From: Erythrobacter sp.
Lineage (GTDB): Bacteria; Pseudomonadota; Alphaproteobacteria; Sphingomonadales; Sphingomonadaceae
Direction: 5' to 3'
DNA: 64,000 bases
Assembly (NCBI RefSeq): GCF_030066995.1
Contig: NZ_JASJAP010000001.1
Coordinates: 124,001 to 188,000, forward strand
A program made the position numbers and the translations under genes. Under the pieces are notes generated by a model. That model was given only the letters and a program-made list of their open reading frames with translations, was not told the DNA's origin and did not search any database. Each line of letters starts with the position of its first letter. The stretch's first letter is position 1. This document shows, piece by piece, positions 18,640 through 26,964 of the stretch.

Positions 18640-18867
18640 CTAATTTTCATCGGTGCGCCAGCGAAATTGGAACTCGAGCTCGTGCATCGGCCCCTCCTGC
18701 TCGTGCTCGATCGAAAACTCAGTGCCTGCCGGAACGCAAAGACGCTCTCCCGCCACCTGTATTTCGAAAGCCTTGTTCTCGCGCAGGGCTTCGACCAGCC
18801 GCTCCAGCTTGGCGATGTTCTGGTCTCTCGAATAGGTCTTGGTGACGTCTCGGCTCGTATCGGTCAT
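18640..18867 (-). CDS. Amphi-Trp domain protein
   Basis: Small protein of 75 residues that matches the amphi-Trp domain: a helix LERLVEALRENKAFEIQVAG followed by ERLCVPAGTEFSIEHEQEG and the closing strand HELEFQFRWRTDEN with the conserved tryptophan. Function of the family is unknown. The ATG follows GAGGAG. The next gene downstream on the same strand is the 32-residue Cys-rich peptide, suggesting a joint task, for example metal handling or a scaffold for the peptide; this is inference from adjacency only. Confidence 0.8.
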   Translation of the reverse strand: MTDTSRDVTKTYSRDQNIAKLERLVEALRENKAFEIQVAGERLCVPAGTEFSIEHEQEGPMHELEFQFRWRTDEN

Positions 18868-18905
18868 GGGGCGACTCCTCGAATATGGGACGCCCGTCTA
18901 GTCGA

Positions 18906-19793
18906 CTAAGATTGCAGGAATTGGTCCATCGCAGCGTTCACCGCGTCGGGAGCCTCCCACGGGACGAAGTGCCCGCAATCGGGTACTTTGACGATGGTGA
19001 GCGGATCGATGATCTCGTCCAGCCCCTCCAGGTTCTCCGACGGCAGGGCAAGGTCATCCAGCGCCCAAATGACAAGGGTGGGAATGGTCAGCTTGGGAAG
19101 ATCGAGCGGCGTGTAATCGGCGGGCACCTCGAACGGCTCGTCCATGGTGGGCACCACCATCGGGCTGGCGCGGTAATAGTTGATCATGCCGAACGCCGCG
19201 TCGCGGTTCTGCCAGTCGCGCAGCAGTTCGGCGCGCTCCTCGGGCTCCATTGCGCTTGGTTTGTCCCACTTGACTTCCTTCTGCATCAGGCCCGTCAGAC
19301 CGCGATCCTTGATCAACGGATCGTTCGCGGTGTCGCGAAAACCGCGAATATACTGGCTGGCCTCGCGCTGGCGGGGATGCGTGTAGAGCAGTTTCTGGAA
19401 GATCGCCGGGTGCGGCGCGTTGGCGATGATCGCCTGGGTCACGCGCGCGTGCTGGCCCGCCAGCGCCACGCCCCAGGCGATCGCGCCGCCCCAGTCGTGG
19501 CCCACGATCGTGAACTGCGCGATCCCCAGCGCGTCAGCGAGCAGGAAGATATCGCCGATCAGCTTGTTGGGCGTGTAGGCCTCGACATCCTGTGGCTTGG
19601 ACGACTGGCGATAGCCGCGCTGATCAGGCGCGATGCACCGGTACCGGTCCTTGAAGTGCCGGATCTGATGGCGCCAGGTGCGGTGGCTTTCGGGAAAGCC
19701 GTGCAGGAAGATCAGAACCGGCGCATCGACCGGGCCTTCATCGACGCACATCAGGTGGATGCCATTGGCAAGGTGAACGCGTTTTTGTTCCAT
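18906..19793 (-). CDS. Alpha/beta hydrolase, epoxide-hydrolase-like
   Basis: Cytoplasmic hydrolase of 295 residues. The oxyanion motif is FLHGFPESHRTWRHQI, close to the HGFPE of soluble epoxide hydrolases; the nucleophile elbow is VGHDWGGAIAW with Asp as nucleophile, as in epoxide hydrolases and haloalkane dehalogenases; the catalytic His lies in PDCGHFVPWEAP. IAPDQRGYRQSSKP is also typical. Epoxide or a related substrate is likely, not proven. It is followed upstream on the same strand by an SDR gene 20 bases away, so both are likely one transcript. Confidence 0.85.
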   Translation of the reverse strand: MEQKRVHLANGIHLMCVDEGPVDAPVLIFLHGFPESHRTWRHQIRHFKDRYRCIAPDQRGYRQSSKPQDVEAYTPNKLIGDIFLLADALGIAQFTIVGHDWGGAIAWGVALAGQHARVTQAIIANAPHPAIFQKLLYTHPRQREASQYIRGFRDTANDPLIKDRGLTGLMQKEVKWDKPSAMEPEERAELLRDWQNRDAAFGMINYYRASPMVVPTMDEPFEVPADYTPLDLPKLTIPTLVIWALDDLALPSENLEGLDEIIDPLTIVKVPDCGHFVPWEAPDAVNAAMDQFLQS

Positions 19794-19813
19794 GGGGCTT
19801 GGCTCTCTTGGGC

Positions 19814-20626
19814 TCAGCTTTGCGCTTCCATCTTGTCCATGTAACCGCTCGCCACCATCGCAGCGACCTGATCGAACAGCGCATCGGGCGTGCGGCGCAT
19901 TTCGCCCATCGACAGCTCGAAACCCTCGGCGACGATGATTTCGCGGTCGCCCTTGGCGATAGCGTCGAGCATCGTCTTGGCCGCGTCATCGGGGGGGATG
20001 CCCTCATCGATGGCCTTGTCCGACACTCCGCGCGCGCTTCCGTCCGCATTGAGAGCGTTGCGGCTCACATTGGTGGCGACCGAGCCGGGATAGATCACAT
20101 GAACATCGACGCCGTTGATCGACAGCTCTCCGCGCAAGGCGTCCGCGTAGCCGGCCAGACCGAATTTGGCGGCGCAATAGGCGGTGCGCATCGGCACGCC
20201 GACCTTCCCGGCGATCGACGAAATGAACGCAAGCGCGCCAGATCCGCGCTGCGCCATGTGGCCGATGATTGCCTGCGAGAACGCGATCTGTGCGGTGAGG
20301 TCGATAGCGATGATATCGCGATAGACCTGCATATCGGTCTGGAGCGCCCGGCTGCGCTGCGAAACGCCGGCATTGGCGACCGCCAGGTCGACGCCGCCCT
20401 TCCACGCAATTGCTTTCTCAGCGGCGTCCGCGAGCGCATCGTCGTCGCGAACGTCGAAGGGGAGGATCAGCGATTCGCCGCAATCCCCGGCAACCTGCGC
20501 GAGCCGGTCTTCATCCCGGCCCGAAAGCACCACATGACCGCCTCGGCTCGCAAAATCGCGCGCCAGCGCTGCGCCGATGCCCGAAGACGCTCCGGTGATC
20601 CACGCCACCTTGTTCGTGTAATCCAT
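19814..20626 (-). CDS. Short-chain dehydrogenase/reductase
   Basis: Classical SDR of 270 residues, NAD(P)-dependent. The nucleotide-binding TGASSGIGAALA begins near residue 11, and VANAGVSQRS provides the structural NAG. The catalytic Ser is in FISSIAGKVG and the Tyr-Lys pair in YCAAKFGLAGY. VIYPGSVATN is the usual segment after the active site. Arg in VLSGRDEDRL hints at preference for NADP. The substrate is unknown. It is the first gene of a pair with the epoxide-hydrolase-like gene. Confidence 0.9.
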   Translation of the reverse strand: MDYTNKVAWITGASSGIGAALARDFASRGGHVVLSGRDEDRLAQVAGDCGESLILPFDVRDDDALADAAEKAIAWKGGVDLAVANAGVSQRSRALQTDMQVYRDIIAIDLTAQIAFSQAIIGHMAQRGSGALAFISSIAGKVGVPMRTAYCAAKFGLAGYADALRGELSINGVDVHVIYPGSVATNVSRNALNADGSARGVSDKAIDEGIPPDDAAKTMLDAIAKGDREIIVAEGFELSMGEMRRTPDALFDQVAAMVASGYMDKMEAQS

Positions 20627-20682
20627 TTCCGATCCCTCTCCCTCTTCAAGCGTAGCGATACCAGACGCCGCCGCCAGAGCAA

Positions 20683-21135
20683 TCAGCGATCCCAGGCGGT
20701 CTCCATCAACTGGCGCAAGGTCTGGGGAAAGATGGCTTCAGGCCAGTTGTCCAGCTCCTCGGGCGCAAACCAGCGGTGCTGCGTCATGACCTTTTTCTCC
20801 AGATCGGTGTGATGGGCGGTGGTGATCCCCTCGCGCTCCACCCGGACGAGAAAATAGCGTTCGTCGGCCTGTACCGATTCGCCTTCGACAGTGACGAATT
20901 GCGGCGTGGTCTGAGCAACCTCTTCGCCCGGATCGGCGACGATGCCGGTCTCCTCGAACAGCTCCCGGCGCGCGGCCTCCTTGAAGCTTTCGTGCGCATC
21001 GCATTCGCCGCCCGGTGTGACCCAGAAAGGCGGTCGGTCCGCCAGCTCGAACCGGAACAGCAGAATGCGCCCGGCGCCGCTTATCACCAGACTGCGCGCG
21101 GCGCGGCGGATGCGAAGCGTGGGCTTGGAACTCAT
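20683..21135 (-). CDS. NUDIX hydrolase
   Basis: Protein of 150 residues with a complete Nudix box at about residues 42-64: GECDAHESFKEAARRELFEE followed by TGI fits G-x5-E-x7-REUxEExGU, which binds Mg and cleaves nucleoside diphosphates linked to another group. Substrate unknown. It lies between the SDR gene and bolA on the minus strand; only nine bases separate it from bolA, so bolA and this gene probably share a transcript. Confidence 0.9.
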   Translation of the reverse strand: MSSKPTLRIRRAARSLVISGAGRILLFRFELADRPPFWVTPGGECDAHESFKEAARRELFEETGIVADPGEEVAQTTPQFVTVEGESVQADERYFLVRVEREGITTAHHTDLEKKVMTQHRWFAPEELDNWPEAIFPQTLRQLMETAWDR

Positions 21136-21144
21136 GCCCGGCCT

Positions 21145-21417
21145 CTATCCTTCCGGCGCGCTCGCCTTGATCGCCACCGCGTGCACGCGCTCGCCCACGA
21201 TGTCGCCCAGCGCCGCGATCACCGCGCGCTGGCGGGCGAGACGGCTCATGGATGCGAACGCCTCGGCCTCGATCGCAACCGTGAAATGCGATTCGCCTGA
21301 CCCGTCATCGCCCGCATGGCCCGCATGGTGCGCGCTATCGTTTATGATCTCGAGGCTGGTGGGGGCGAAGGCCTGCTCAAGCAATTCGCGCATTTCGTCG
21401 GCAACCGGTCGGCTCAT
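21145..21417 (-). CDS. bolA: BolA family protein
   Basis: About 90 residues with the BolA fold. The family core is seen in SLEIINDSAHHAGHAGDDGSGESHFTV (position about 20-46), where the conserved His and the GESHF segment resemble those used to ligate an Fe-S cluster with monothiol glutaredoxin. The remaining MSRLARQRAVIAALGD is the usual C-terminal helix. I start at the ATG giving MSRPVADEMREL; an upstream ATG adds eight basic residues. It is divergent from the J-domain gene 73 bases away. Confidence 0.88.
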   Translation of the reverse strand: MSRPVADEMRELLEQAFAPTSLEIINDSAHHAGHAGDDGSGESHFTVAIEAEAFASMSRLARQRAVIAALGDIVGERVHAVAIKASAPEG

Positions 21418-21490
21418 TCTTCGCAGTTTCCTTTTTTGCAAGCGGGAACGGGTTGGAATTTGGGAACCAAGACGCCATTCTCAAGAGCTT

Positions 21491-22084
21491 ATGGCCTCAA
21501 GCAAGTTCCATGGGCGTTACGAAACGGTGGATCGGCAGTGCGATTGGCCGGGCTGCACGAAGCCCGGTGAATTCCGAGCCCCCGGATACCGTCCCAACGG
21601 GTTTGACGGGCCGGGCGAATATCGCTGGTTCTGCCTGGACCATGTGCGCGAATTCAACGCGGGCTATGACTGGTTCGAAGGCATGAGCGCAGACGAGATC
21701 CTCGCCGCGCAATCGCCGATTTCGGGCTGGCGGACGGAAAGCGCGGCCTTCTCCCCGCGCGCGGCGGTTGATGGGATGCCGCGCTGGGCCGATTTCGACG
21801 ATCCGCTGGAAGCCATTTCCGCGCGCGCCGGAGGCATTCGCAGCCGCGCCGAGCGCACCGCTAAGATGGCGATGTCCGGGCAGTGGAGCCGCGAAGAAGC
21901 CGAAGCGCTGGAGACCATGGGTCTGGGCTCGGATACCGACAAACGCCGCCTGCGCCGCCGCTATTCGGAACTGGTGCGCCGCTATCACCCGGACCGCAAC
22001 GGCGGGGATCGCAGCTTCGAAACGCGCCTCAATAAGGTCGTAGAGGCCTACCAATTGCTCCGCAAAAGCGCCGCGCTCGCGTGA
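21491..22084 (+). CDS. J-domain (DnaJ-like) protein
   Basis: Co-chaperone of 197 residues with a C-terminal J domain, inverted from the usual DnaJ layout. The J domain includes LGSDTDKRRLRRRYSELVRR and the HPD tripeptide in RYHPDRNGGD, needed to stimulate Hsp70 ATPase; the N-terminal part holds CDWPGCTKPGEFRAPGYR and WFCLDHVREFNAGYDWFEGM, a short cysteine/His-containing region. No membrane segment. Sphingomonad genomes often keep this gene near bolA and cobS, as here. Start ATG at 21491. Confidence 0.9.
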   Translation: MASSKFHGRYETVDRQCDWPGCTKPGEFRAPGYRPNGFDGPGEYRWFCLDHVREFNAGYDWFEGMSADEILAAQSPISGWRTESAAFSPRAAVDGMPRWADFDDPLEAISARAGGIRSRAERTAKMAMSGQWSREEAEALETMGLGSDTDKRRLRRRYSELVRRYHPDRNGGDRSFETRLNKVVEAYQLLRKSAALA

Positions 22085-22090
22085 ACGCGC

Positions 22091-22540
22091 TCAGACCTTT
22101 TGGCAAAAGAACACAACCCTTAGAGTTTCCTCAAAGCCGACCGCCGTGTGAAAAGCGTGGCTGTCTTCGTTACCGATCAACGCGTTCGATGCGAACTCGG
22201 TTGCCCCCCGTGCGCGGCCCCACTCGCGCACCGCTGCGCTGAGGGCGCGCGCGATCCCCTTGCCGCGCTCGGTTGGTTTGACATAGATCCCTTCGAGAAA
22301 GACAACGGGCGAGGTCGAGCACCCCTCGACATAGTCGCGCCGCATTGTGGCTTCGGCAAAACCGCTCAGGGTGTCATTGCTGGCTGTTGCCACGAACGCG
22401 GCCCTGTCGGGGTTTGCACCGAGGTACCATTCGCGCAAATCCTCGGCGTGTGCTTCTTTTGTGTCTTCGGGCCAAAGCTCGGCGCGCAAGCGCGACCATT
22501 CATCGACGTGCTCCCCGGTTGCTTCGAGTACGATGGTCAC
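22091..22540 (-). CDS. GNAT acetyltransferase, AAC(6')-like
   Basis: Acetyltransferase of 149 residues, the exact size of the short aminoglycoside 6'-N-acetyltransferases. The acetyl-CoA site is in VFLEGIYVKPTERGKGIARA (R/Q-x2-G-x-A form GKGIA). SRLRAELWPED, GFAEATMRRDYVEGC and GATEFASNALIGNEDSHAFH are strongly reminiscent of the AAC(6')-Iz/Ic-like subfamily. Whether it acts on aminoglycosides here is inference; many chromosomal copies have other substrates. It overlaps the GST gene by four bases (ATGA), indicating coupled translation. It is chromosomal-like in composition. Confidence 0.75.
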   Translation of the reverse strand: MTIVLEATGEHVDEWSRLRAELWPEDTKEAHAEDLREWYLGANPDRAAFVATASNDTLSGFAEATMRRDYVEGCSTSPVVFLEGIYVKPTERGKGIARALSAAVREWGRARGATEFASNALIGNEDSHAFHTAVGFEETLRVVFFCQKV

Positions 22541-23181
22541 CCGTCCTGCGCTTGTTCGATCAGCTTTGCGTCAATGCCTTTCGCCTCAATGTAAGCCGGG
22601 CGGTTGGTCAGCCGCTCGCCATAGGCTTTGAAGGCGGGCAGGTCGGGCAGGGTGCCGAATTGCAGACCCCAAGTAACCTGGCTGCCGACATAGGTGTCGG
22701 CCATGGTGAAGCGGCCTCCGGCGGCGAAATCGTTGGTCTTGAGCCACCCCTCCAGCGCCGAGACGGCGAGATCGAAGGTGCCAAAGCCAGCCATTGCCGA
22801 GCGCTCAGCGCCGACTTCCCAGCCCATGCTCTTGGCCATGATCGCTTGCTCCAAAGGCCCCGCAGCAAAAAACATCCAGCGAAAGTATGAAGACATTTCA
22901 TGGCTGTCGGGCAGAAGGCCTTTGCCGGGATGGGTGGCGGCGAGGTAATGATTGATCGCGGCGGCTTCGGTCACAACGTGATCGTGCGTGCCCCCATCGT
23001 CTTGGCGATGATGATGGACGAGCGCGGGCACTTTGTTCATCGGGTTGATCTCACGATAGCTCTCGGGCCGGGTCGCCCAGTCCATCAGGACGTGCTCGTA
23101 GTCCGCGCCCGCCTCGTGCAGCGCCCAGCGCGAAATTTGTCCCCGGCTCATGGGGACGGTGTAGAAGGTGAATTCGGCCAT
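22537..23181 (-). CDS. Glutathione S-transferase family protein
   Basis: Protein of 214 residues with an N-terminal thioredoxin-like domain (FTFYTVPMSRGQISRWALHE) containing Ser in the usual glutathione-activating position, and INPMNKVPALVHH with the cis-proline before the helical C-terminal domain (YLAATHPGKGLLP). Bacterial GSTs of this shape conjugate or reduce electrophiles. It starts four bases after the DUF1428 stop and its own stop overlaps the acetyltransferase start, so the three genes DUF1428-GST-GNAT form one minus-strand operon. Confidence 0.88.
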   Translation of the reverse strand: MAEFTFYTVPMSRGQISRWALHEAGADYEHVLMDWATRPESYREINPMNKVPALVHHHRQDDGGTHDHVVTEAAAINHYLAATHPGKGLLPDSHEMSSYFRWMFFAAGPLEQAIMAKSMGWEVGAERSAMAGFGTFDLAVSALEGWLKTNDFAAGGRFTMADTYVGSQVTWGLQFGTLPDLPAFKAYGERLTNRPAYIEAKGIDAKLIEQAQDG

Positions 23182-23185
23182 CGCT

Positions 23186-23545
23186 TCAGCGTCCTTTCGT
23201 CAAAAGCGGCTCGAACTCGCCGAAGATCAGCCGCGAGCCGTCGAAGGGCGGATCGCCTTCGGGGTAGTCTTCGAACCCTTCGCCGCGTTCCATCGCCCCT
23301 TTGGCTTTGTCGAGCGTTTCCTTGTCCGGCCAAACGACCCAGCCCGCGACGATTTTCTCACCGTCCGGCGCGGCCACCGCCTTGCGCAGATCGGTGGTCT
23401 TGCCCTCGGGCACGTTGCTCTCCCACAACTCCACGACTTCGAGCGCGCCGTGATCCATGGACCATTTGGCCATGTATTCGGCGGCTTCGATATAGGCTTC
23501 GCGATTGGCTTCGGGCACAGACAAGACGGCCACGGCGATATACAT
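23186..23545 (-). CDS. DUF1428 (dimeric alpha-beta barrel) protein
   Basis: Protein of 119 residues matching DUF1428: YIAVAVLSVPEANREAYIEA at the start, MDHGALEVVELWESNVPEGK in the middle and VVWPDKETLDKAKGAMERGE. The fold is expected to be a ferredoxin-like dimeric barrel, as in antibiotic-monooxygenase relatives; no activity is known. It is the first gene of the operon with the GST and the acetyltransferase. Confidence 0.85.
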   Translation of the reverse strand: MYIAVAVLSVPEANREAYIEAAEYMAKWSMDHGALEVVELWESNVPEGKTTDLRKAVAAPDGEKIVAGWVVWPDKETLDKAKGAMERGEGFEDYPEGDPPFDGSRLIFGEFEPLLTKGR

Positions 23546-23608
23546 GCGCGCTCTCCCTCCAGGTAGCGACCCCGAGAGACGGTATAGCCGATTTCCGCGC
23601 CGTGGGGC

Positions 23609-24448
23609 TTAGTTTTGTTTGAACGCCCAACGCAGGGTCCGGCCCACGCCCCAAGTCGCCGCGCGCGCTGGCAGGGCAGTGAGGACCGGGCGCTGGAGAC
23701 GCAGCATGCGCGCCGCCCAGCCAGGCAGCATTGCGACCGCTTCGGCGCCGATCATGGCCTGCACGCCGGGGGGCGTTCCGGGCGGCTTTTGACTAAGCAC
23801 CAGTTGCGCGACCTCGCGCGCTTCGGGGCTGGTCTTCAGATCGTGACGCAATTCGCGAAAGATCGCTTCGGCCTGTGCACGGTTTTCCGGAACGGGGTCC
23901 GCACCCAGGGCTCGCGCAATCACGGCAAACTGGCGGTAATATTCGTCCTGCTCGGCCCCCGGCATATCCGGGCGGACATGGCGCAGATAGCCTGCCAAGA
24001 AGCTTTGCGCCTCGACAACGTGCACCCACGCCAGCGTGCGCGGGTTTGTCGCGTTGTAGGGGGTCCCGTCCGGCAGCGTTCCTCCGATGCGGGCGTGGAT
24101 GGCGTTCACCGCCTTGATCGACGCCATCGCCCGGTCGCGGTGTCCGAAGGTTGTGACCGCGATGAAGCGCGCGGTGCGTTGCAGGCGCCCATGCATATCC
24201 TCGCGGAAATTGGAATGATCGAGCACCCCCTGGAGCGCGTGTGGGTGGAGCATCTGGAGCAAAAGCCCGCGCACCCCGCCGGTCATCATGCCCACCAGAT
24301 CGGCGTGCACCATGCGGATGGGCGAATTGGGCTCGAACAGCGCGTCGGGCGATGGCGGAACGGGTTTCTGGCCGTTCGAGGAATCGTTGAAAACGCCGCG
24401 CACCTGGTCGACGACTTTCAAGCGCAAGGATTCGATCGGGCTCGCCAT
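23609..24448 (-). CDS. MpaB-type oxygenase (DUF2236)
   Basis: Protein of 279 residues of the DUF2236 family, which includes rubber oxygenases and the MpaB fungal enzyme. Typical helices: MVHADLVGMMTGGVRGLLLQ, MLHPHALQGVLDHS, RLQRTARFIAVTTFGHRD, WVHVVEAQSFLAGYLRHVRP. The conserved His and Asp/Arg residues in MLHPHALQGVLDHS and the later HV are those thought to bind heme or iron in relatives; this is inferred. It stands alone, with its start 83 bases from the divergent cupin gene. Confidence 0.85.
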   Translation of the reverse strand: MASPIESLRLKVVDQVRGVFNDSSNGQKPVPPSPDALFEPNSPIRMVHADLVGMMTGGVRGLLLQMLHPHALQGVLDHSNFREDMHGRLQRTARFIAVTTFGHRDRAMASIKAVNAIHARIGGTLPDGTPYNATNPRTLAWVHVVEAQSFLAGYLRHVRPDMPGAEQDEYYRQFAVIARALGADPVPENRAQAEAIFRELRHDLKTSPEAREVAQLVLSQKPPGTPPGVQAMIGAEAVAMLPGWAARMLRLQRPVLTALPARAATWGVGRTLRWAFKQN

Positions 24449-24531
24449 GGAACAAAAGTAATCGACCCGATCGGATTTTTCGAGCCTTTTGGGGGTTTTG
24501 CGAGGGCGGCGCGCTTCCCATGTCTCCTCGC

Positions 24532-25215
24532 ATGGAACTCAACGCCGACTTTTCCAAACCTGTCTTCACGCACACGAACGCAATCGAGTGGCTGGCTTCC
24601 CCGATGCCCGGCGTCGAGCGGCGGATGCTCGATCGTGTTGGCGATGAGGTGGCGCGCGCGACCAGCATCGTGCGCTACGCGCAAGGGAGCGCCTTTCCCG
24701 AACACACCCATGGCGGCGGCGAAGAATTCATCGTGCTCGACGGCGTCTTTCAGGACGAGCACGGGGACTACCCGGCGGGCACCTATGTCCGCAATCCCGT
24801 CGGCACGCGCCATGTGCCAGGCTCCGAGACGGGCTGCACGATCTTCGTGAAGCTATGGCAGTTCGACCCCCAGGATCAGGAGCCGCTCGCGATCGACCTC
24901 AATGCGCTGAACCTGCAGGCCGATCCGCAGCGCCCCGGCGTGACCCGAGCGCCTCTGGCCGAGCGCGATTATGAGCGCGTAGCGCTGGAGCATTGGAAGG
25001 CGGGAACGCGCGTTTCGCTCGTGGGCGAGGGCGGGGCGGAAGCGCTCATCCTTGACGGCGATGTAAGCCATGAGGGCGAGAGCTATGCGCGCTGCGATTG
25101 GATTCGCCTTCCGGCGGGGCAGGCCGCGGGTCTGGTTGCCGGGAAGACAGGCGCGCAGCTGTGGATCAAGCGCGATCATCTGCGTCATATCACCACACCG
25201 GGCCAAGTTGCTTAA
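24532..25215 (+). CDS. ChrR-type cupin domain protein
   Basis: Protein of about 227 residues with a cupin resembling the metal-binding domain of anti-sigma factor Chr[21 protein letters not shown] has the first cupin motif (H-x-H with downstream Glu), and [18 protein letters not shown] the second (Pro-x-Gly-...-His). A second, weaker cupin repeat follows. There is no zinc-binding ASD domain at the N-terminus, so it is not an anti-sigma factor by itself. I use ATG 24532 (MELNADF). cobS follows 47 bases later. Confidence 0.8.
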   Translation: MELNADFSKPVFTHTNAIEWLASPMPGVERRMLDRVGDEVARATSIVRYAQGSAFPEHTHGGGEEFIVLDGVFQDEHGDYPAGTYVRNPVGTRHVPGSETGCTIFVKLWQFDPQDQEPLAIDLNALNLQADPQRPGVTRAPLAERDYERVALEHWKAGTRVSLVGEGGAEALILDGDVSHEGESYARCDWIRLPAGQAAGLVAGKTGAQLWIKRDHLRHITTPGQVA

Positions 25216-25262
25216 CGCAACCCTTGCAGCGCGCCCAATCGCGTTCTAACCGGTGCCTCGCA

Positions 25263-26252
25263 ATGAATTCTCCCGCTACTCCCAACACCGCTGGCGCCGA
25301 AGCGCTACCTACACAGCCCGATCACACGATCGACGTGCGCGACACGTTCGGCGTCGATGTCGACTGGCAAGTCCCTGCCTTCGCCGCACCGACCGAACAC
25401 GTGCCCGAGATCGACAACGACTACGTGTTCGATCCCGACACGACGCTCGCGATCCTGGCGGGCTTTGCGCATAACCGCCGCGTGATGGTGCAGGGCTATC
25501 ACGGGACCGGCAAGTCGACCCATATCGAGCAGGTCGCTGCGCGGCTCAACTGGCCGAGCGTGCGCGTGAACCTCGACGCGCATATCAGCCGTATTGACCT
25601 GGTCGGGCGCGACGCGATCGTGCTCAAGGACGGGCTTCAGGTGACCGAGTTCAAGGAAGGCATTCTGCCTTGGGCGCTTCAGCATCCCGTCGCGCTGACC
25701 TTTGACGAATACGACGCGGGTCGCCCGGACGTGATGTTCGTGATCCAGCGGGTGCTCGAATTCGACGGCCGCCTGACGCTGCTCGATCAGAACCGCGTGA
25801 TCACGCCCAACCCCTATTTTCGTCTCTTCGCGACCACCAACACGGTCGGTCTGGGAGATACGAGCGGGCTGTATCACGGCACCCAGGCCATCAACCAGGC
25901 GCAGATGGATCGCTGGAACGTGGTTGTCGCGCTCAATTACCTCCCGGCCGAGACCGAGCAGCAGATCGTCAAGTCGAAGACGCCCGAGACCGAAGACGCG
26001 GTGATCGCCGACATGGTCAAAGTGGCCGAGCTCACCCGCCAGGGCTTCATGAACGGCGACATTTCGACCGTGATGAGCCCGCGCACCGTGATAACATGGG
26101 CCCAGAACGCGGCCATTTTCAATTCGCTGGGCTTTGCCTTCCGCCTCTCCTTCCTCAACAAATGCGACGAGGCCGAACGGACGCTGGTGAGCGAGTATTA
26201 TCAGCGGGTGTTTGGCGAGGATCTGCCGGAAAGCGCGGCCAGGCTCGCCTGA
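25263..26252 (+). CDS. cobS: Cobaltochelatase CobS-type AAA+ ATPase
   Basis: AAA+ subunit of about 329 residues, the usual CobS length. The Walker A motif is [18 protein letters not shown], Walker B is [12 protein letters not shown], sensor 1 is [11 protein letters not shown], and an N-terminal domain shows [14 protein letters not shown]. CobS with CobT and CobN inserts cobalt in aerobic cobalamin synthesis. Its partner cobT, which normally follows directly, is absent: the next gene is a secreted low-complexity protein. Related AAA+ proteins with other roles exist, so function here is not certain without cobT. The start ATG lies behind CCTCGCA with no strong ribosome site. Confidence 0.85.
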   Translation: MNSPATPNTAGAEALPTQPDHTIDVRDTFGVDVDWQVPAFAAPTEHVPEIDNDYVFDPDTTLAILAGFAHNRRVMVQGYHGTGKSTHIEQVAARLNWPSVRVNLDAHISRIDLVGRDAIVLKDGLQVTEFKEGILPWALQHPVALTFDEYDAGRPDVMFVIQRVLEFDGRLTLLDQNRVITPNPYFRLFATTNTVGLGDTSGLYHGTQAINQAQMDRWNVVVALNYLPAETEQQIVKSKTPETEDAVIADMVKVAELTRQGFMNGDISTVMSPRTVITWAQNAAIFNSLGFAFRLSFLNKCDEAERTLVSEYYQRVFGEDLPESAARLA

Positions 26253-26467
26253 GTCGCGCCACACGGGTCAGCCAGCACTTCGACTCCTCCCCTTACGCTA
26301 CGACATCCTGGCTTTTCTGTCCGCAGCCCGGTGAAACGGGATGAGGCCTTGCGTTTCTGCGACCAGTGGTTTCAATTGTAACAACACGTGCTCTCAAAAA
26401 TCTTATGATAGTCTGGCGAAACCGAGGTCCACTCGACTTTCGCATTACTTGAAGTGGGAGAACTATT

Positions 26468-26803
26468 ATGACGAGACAGAGTGCAATTCTTGCGGCCAGC
26501 GCCGCTCTGGCCTTCGCCTCACCGGCAGTGGCTCAATCCTCGTCGTCGCATGCGTCGGCGAGTTCATCTGTCAGCAATTCTGGCCAGACCAGCGCTTCTG
26601 TCTCGGTCTCGACATCGGGTAACGCGACCGCGACGGCAACGGCGACCAACCCCAACGGGACCATTTCGGCCACGTCCGTCAACGGCACCACAGTGACTTC
26701 GACGGACGTGACCGTACCGACCTATTCGACCGGATCGTTCACCGATGATGTTCAGTCCTTCTTCGATTCCTTCATCGCCTTGTGGGAAGCCGCTTTCGGC
26801 TGA
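26468..26803 (+). CDS. Secreted Ser/Thr/Ala-rich low-complexity protein
   Basis: Protein of 111 residues of unknown function. A clear signal peptide (LAASAALAFASPAVA, cleavage after AVA at about residue 22) is followed by a stretch of roughly 50 residues made mainly of Ser, Thr, Ala, Asn and Gly, with alternating small residues such as SASVSVSTSGNATATATAT, then a hydrophobic, aromatic C-terminus (DDVQSFFDSFIALWEAAFG). The pattern suggests an extended, exported or surface-associated chain. GGGAG precedes the ATG by nine bases. A strong terminator follows, so it is an independent unit. Confidence 0.65.
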   Translation: MTRQSAILAASAALAFASPAVAQSSSSHASASSSVSNSGQTSASVSVSTSGNATATATATNPNGTISATSVNGTTVTSTDVTVPTYSTGSFTDDVQSFFDSFIALWEAAFG

Positions 26804-26871
26804 TAGGACTTCGAAAACCATCCAGACCGGCGGCGGCAAGCGCTCGCCTGCCCACGCCGGTCGATCGGTCC

Positions 26872-26909
26872 AAGAGCGCGGTCGGAATTGATCCGGTCGC
26901 GCTCTTTTT
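26872..26909 (+). terminator. Intrinsic terminator after the low-complexity protein gene
   Basis: AAGAGCGCG (26872-26880) pairs with CGCGCTCTT (26898-26906), followed by TTT. The loop is long and can add a small inner helix. Confidence 0.8.
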
Positions 26910-26964
26910 CTGGAGCGGAGCGAAGGCTTGCGAGGAAGTGTAATAGCCTGCTAACACACTCGGG

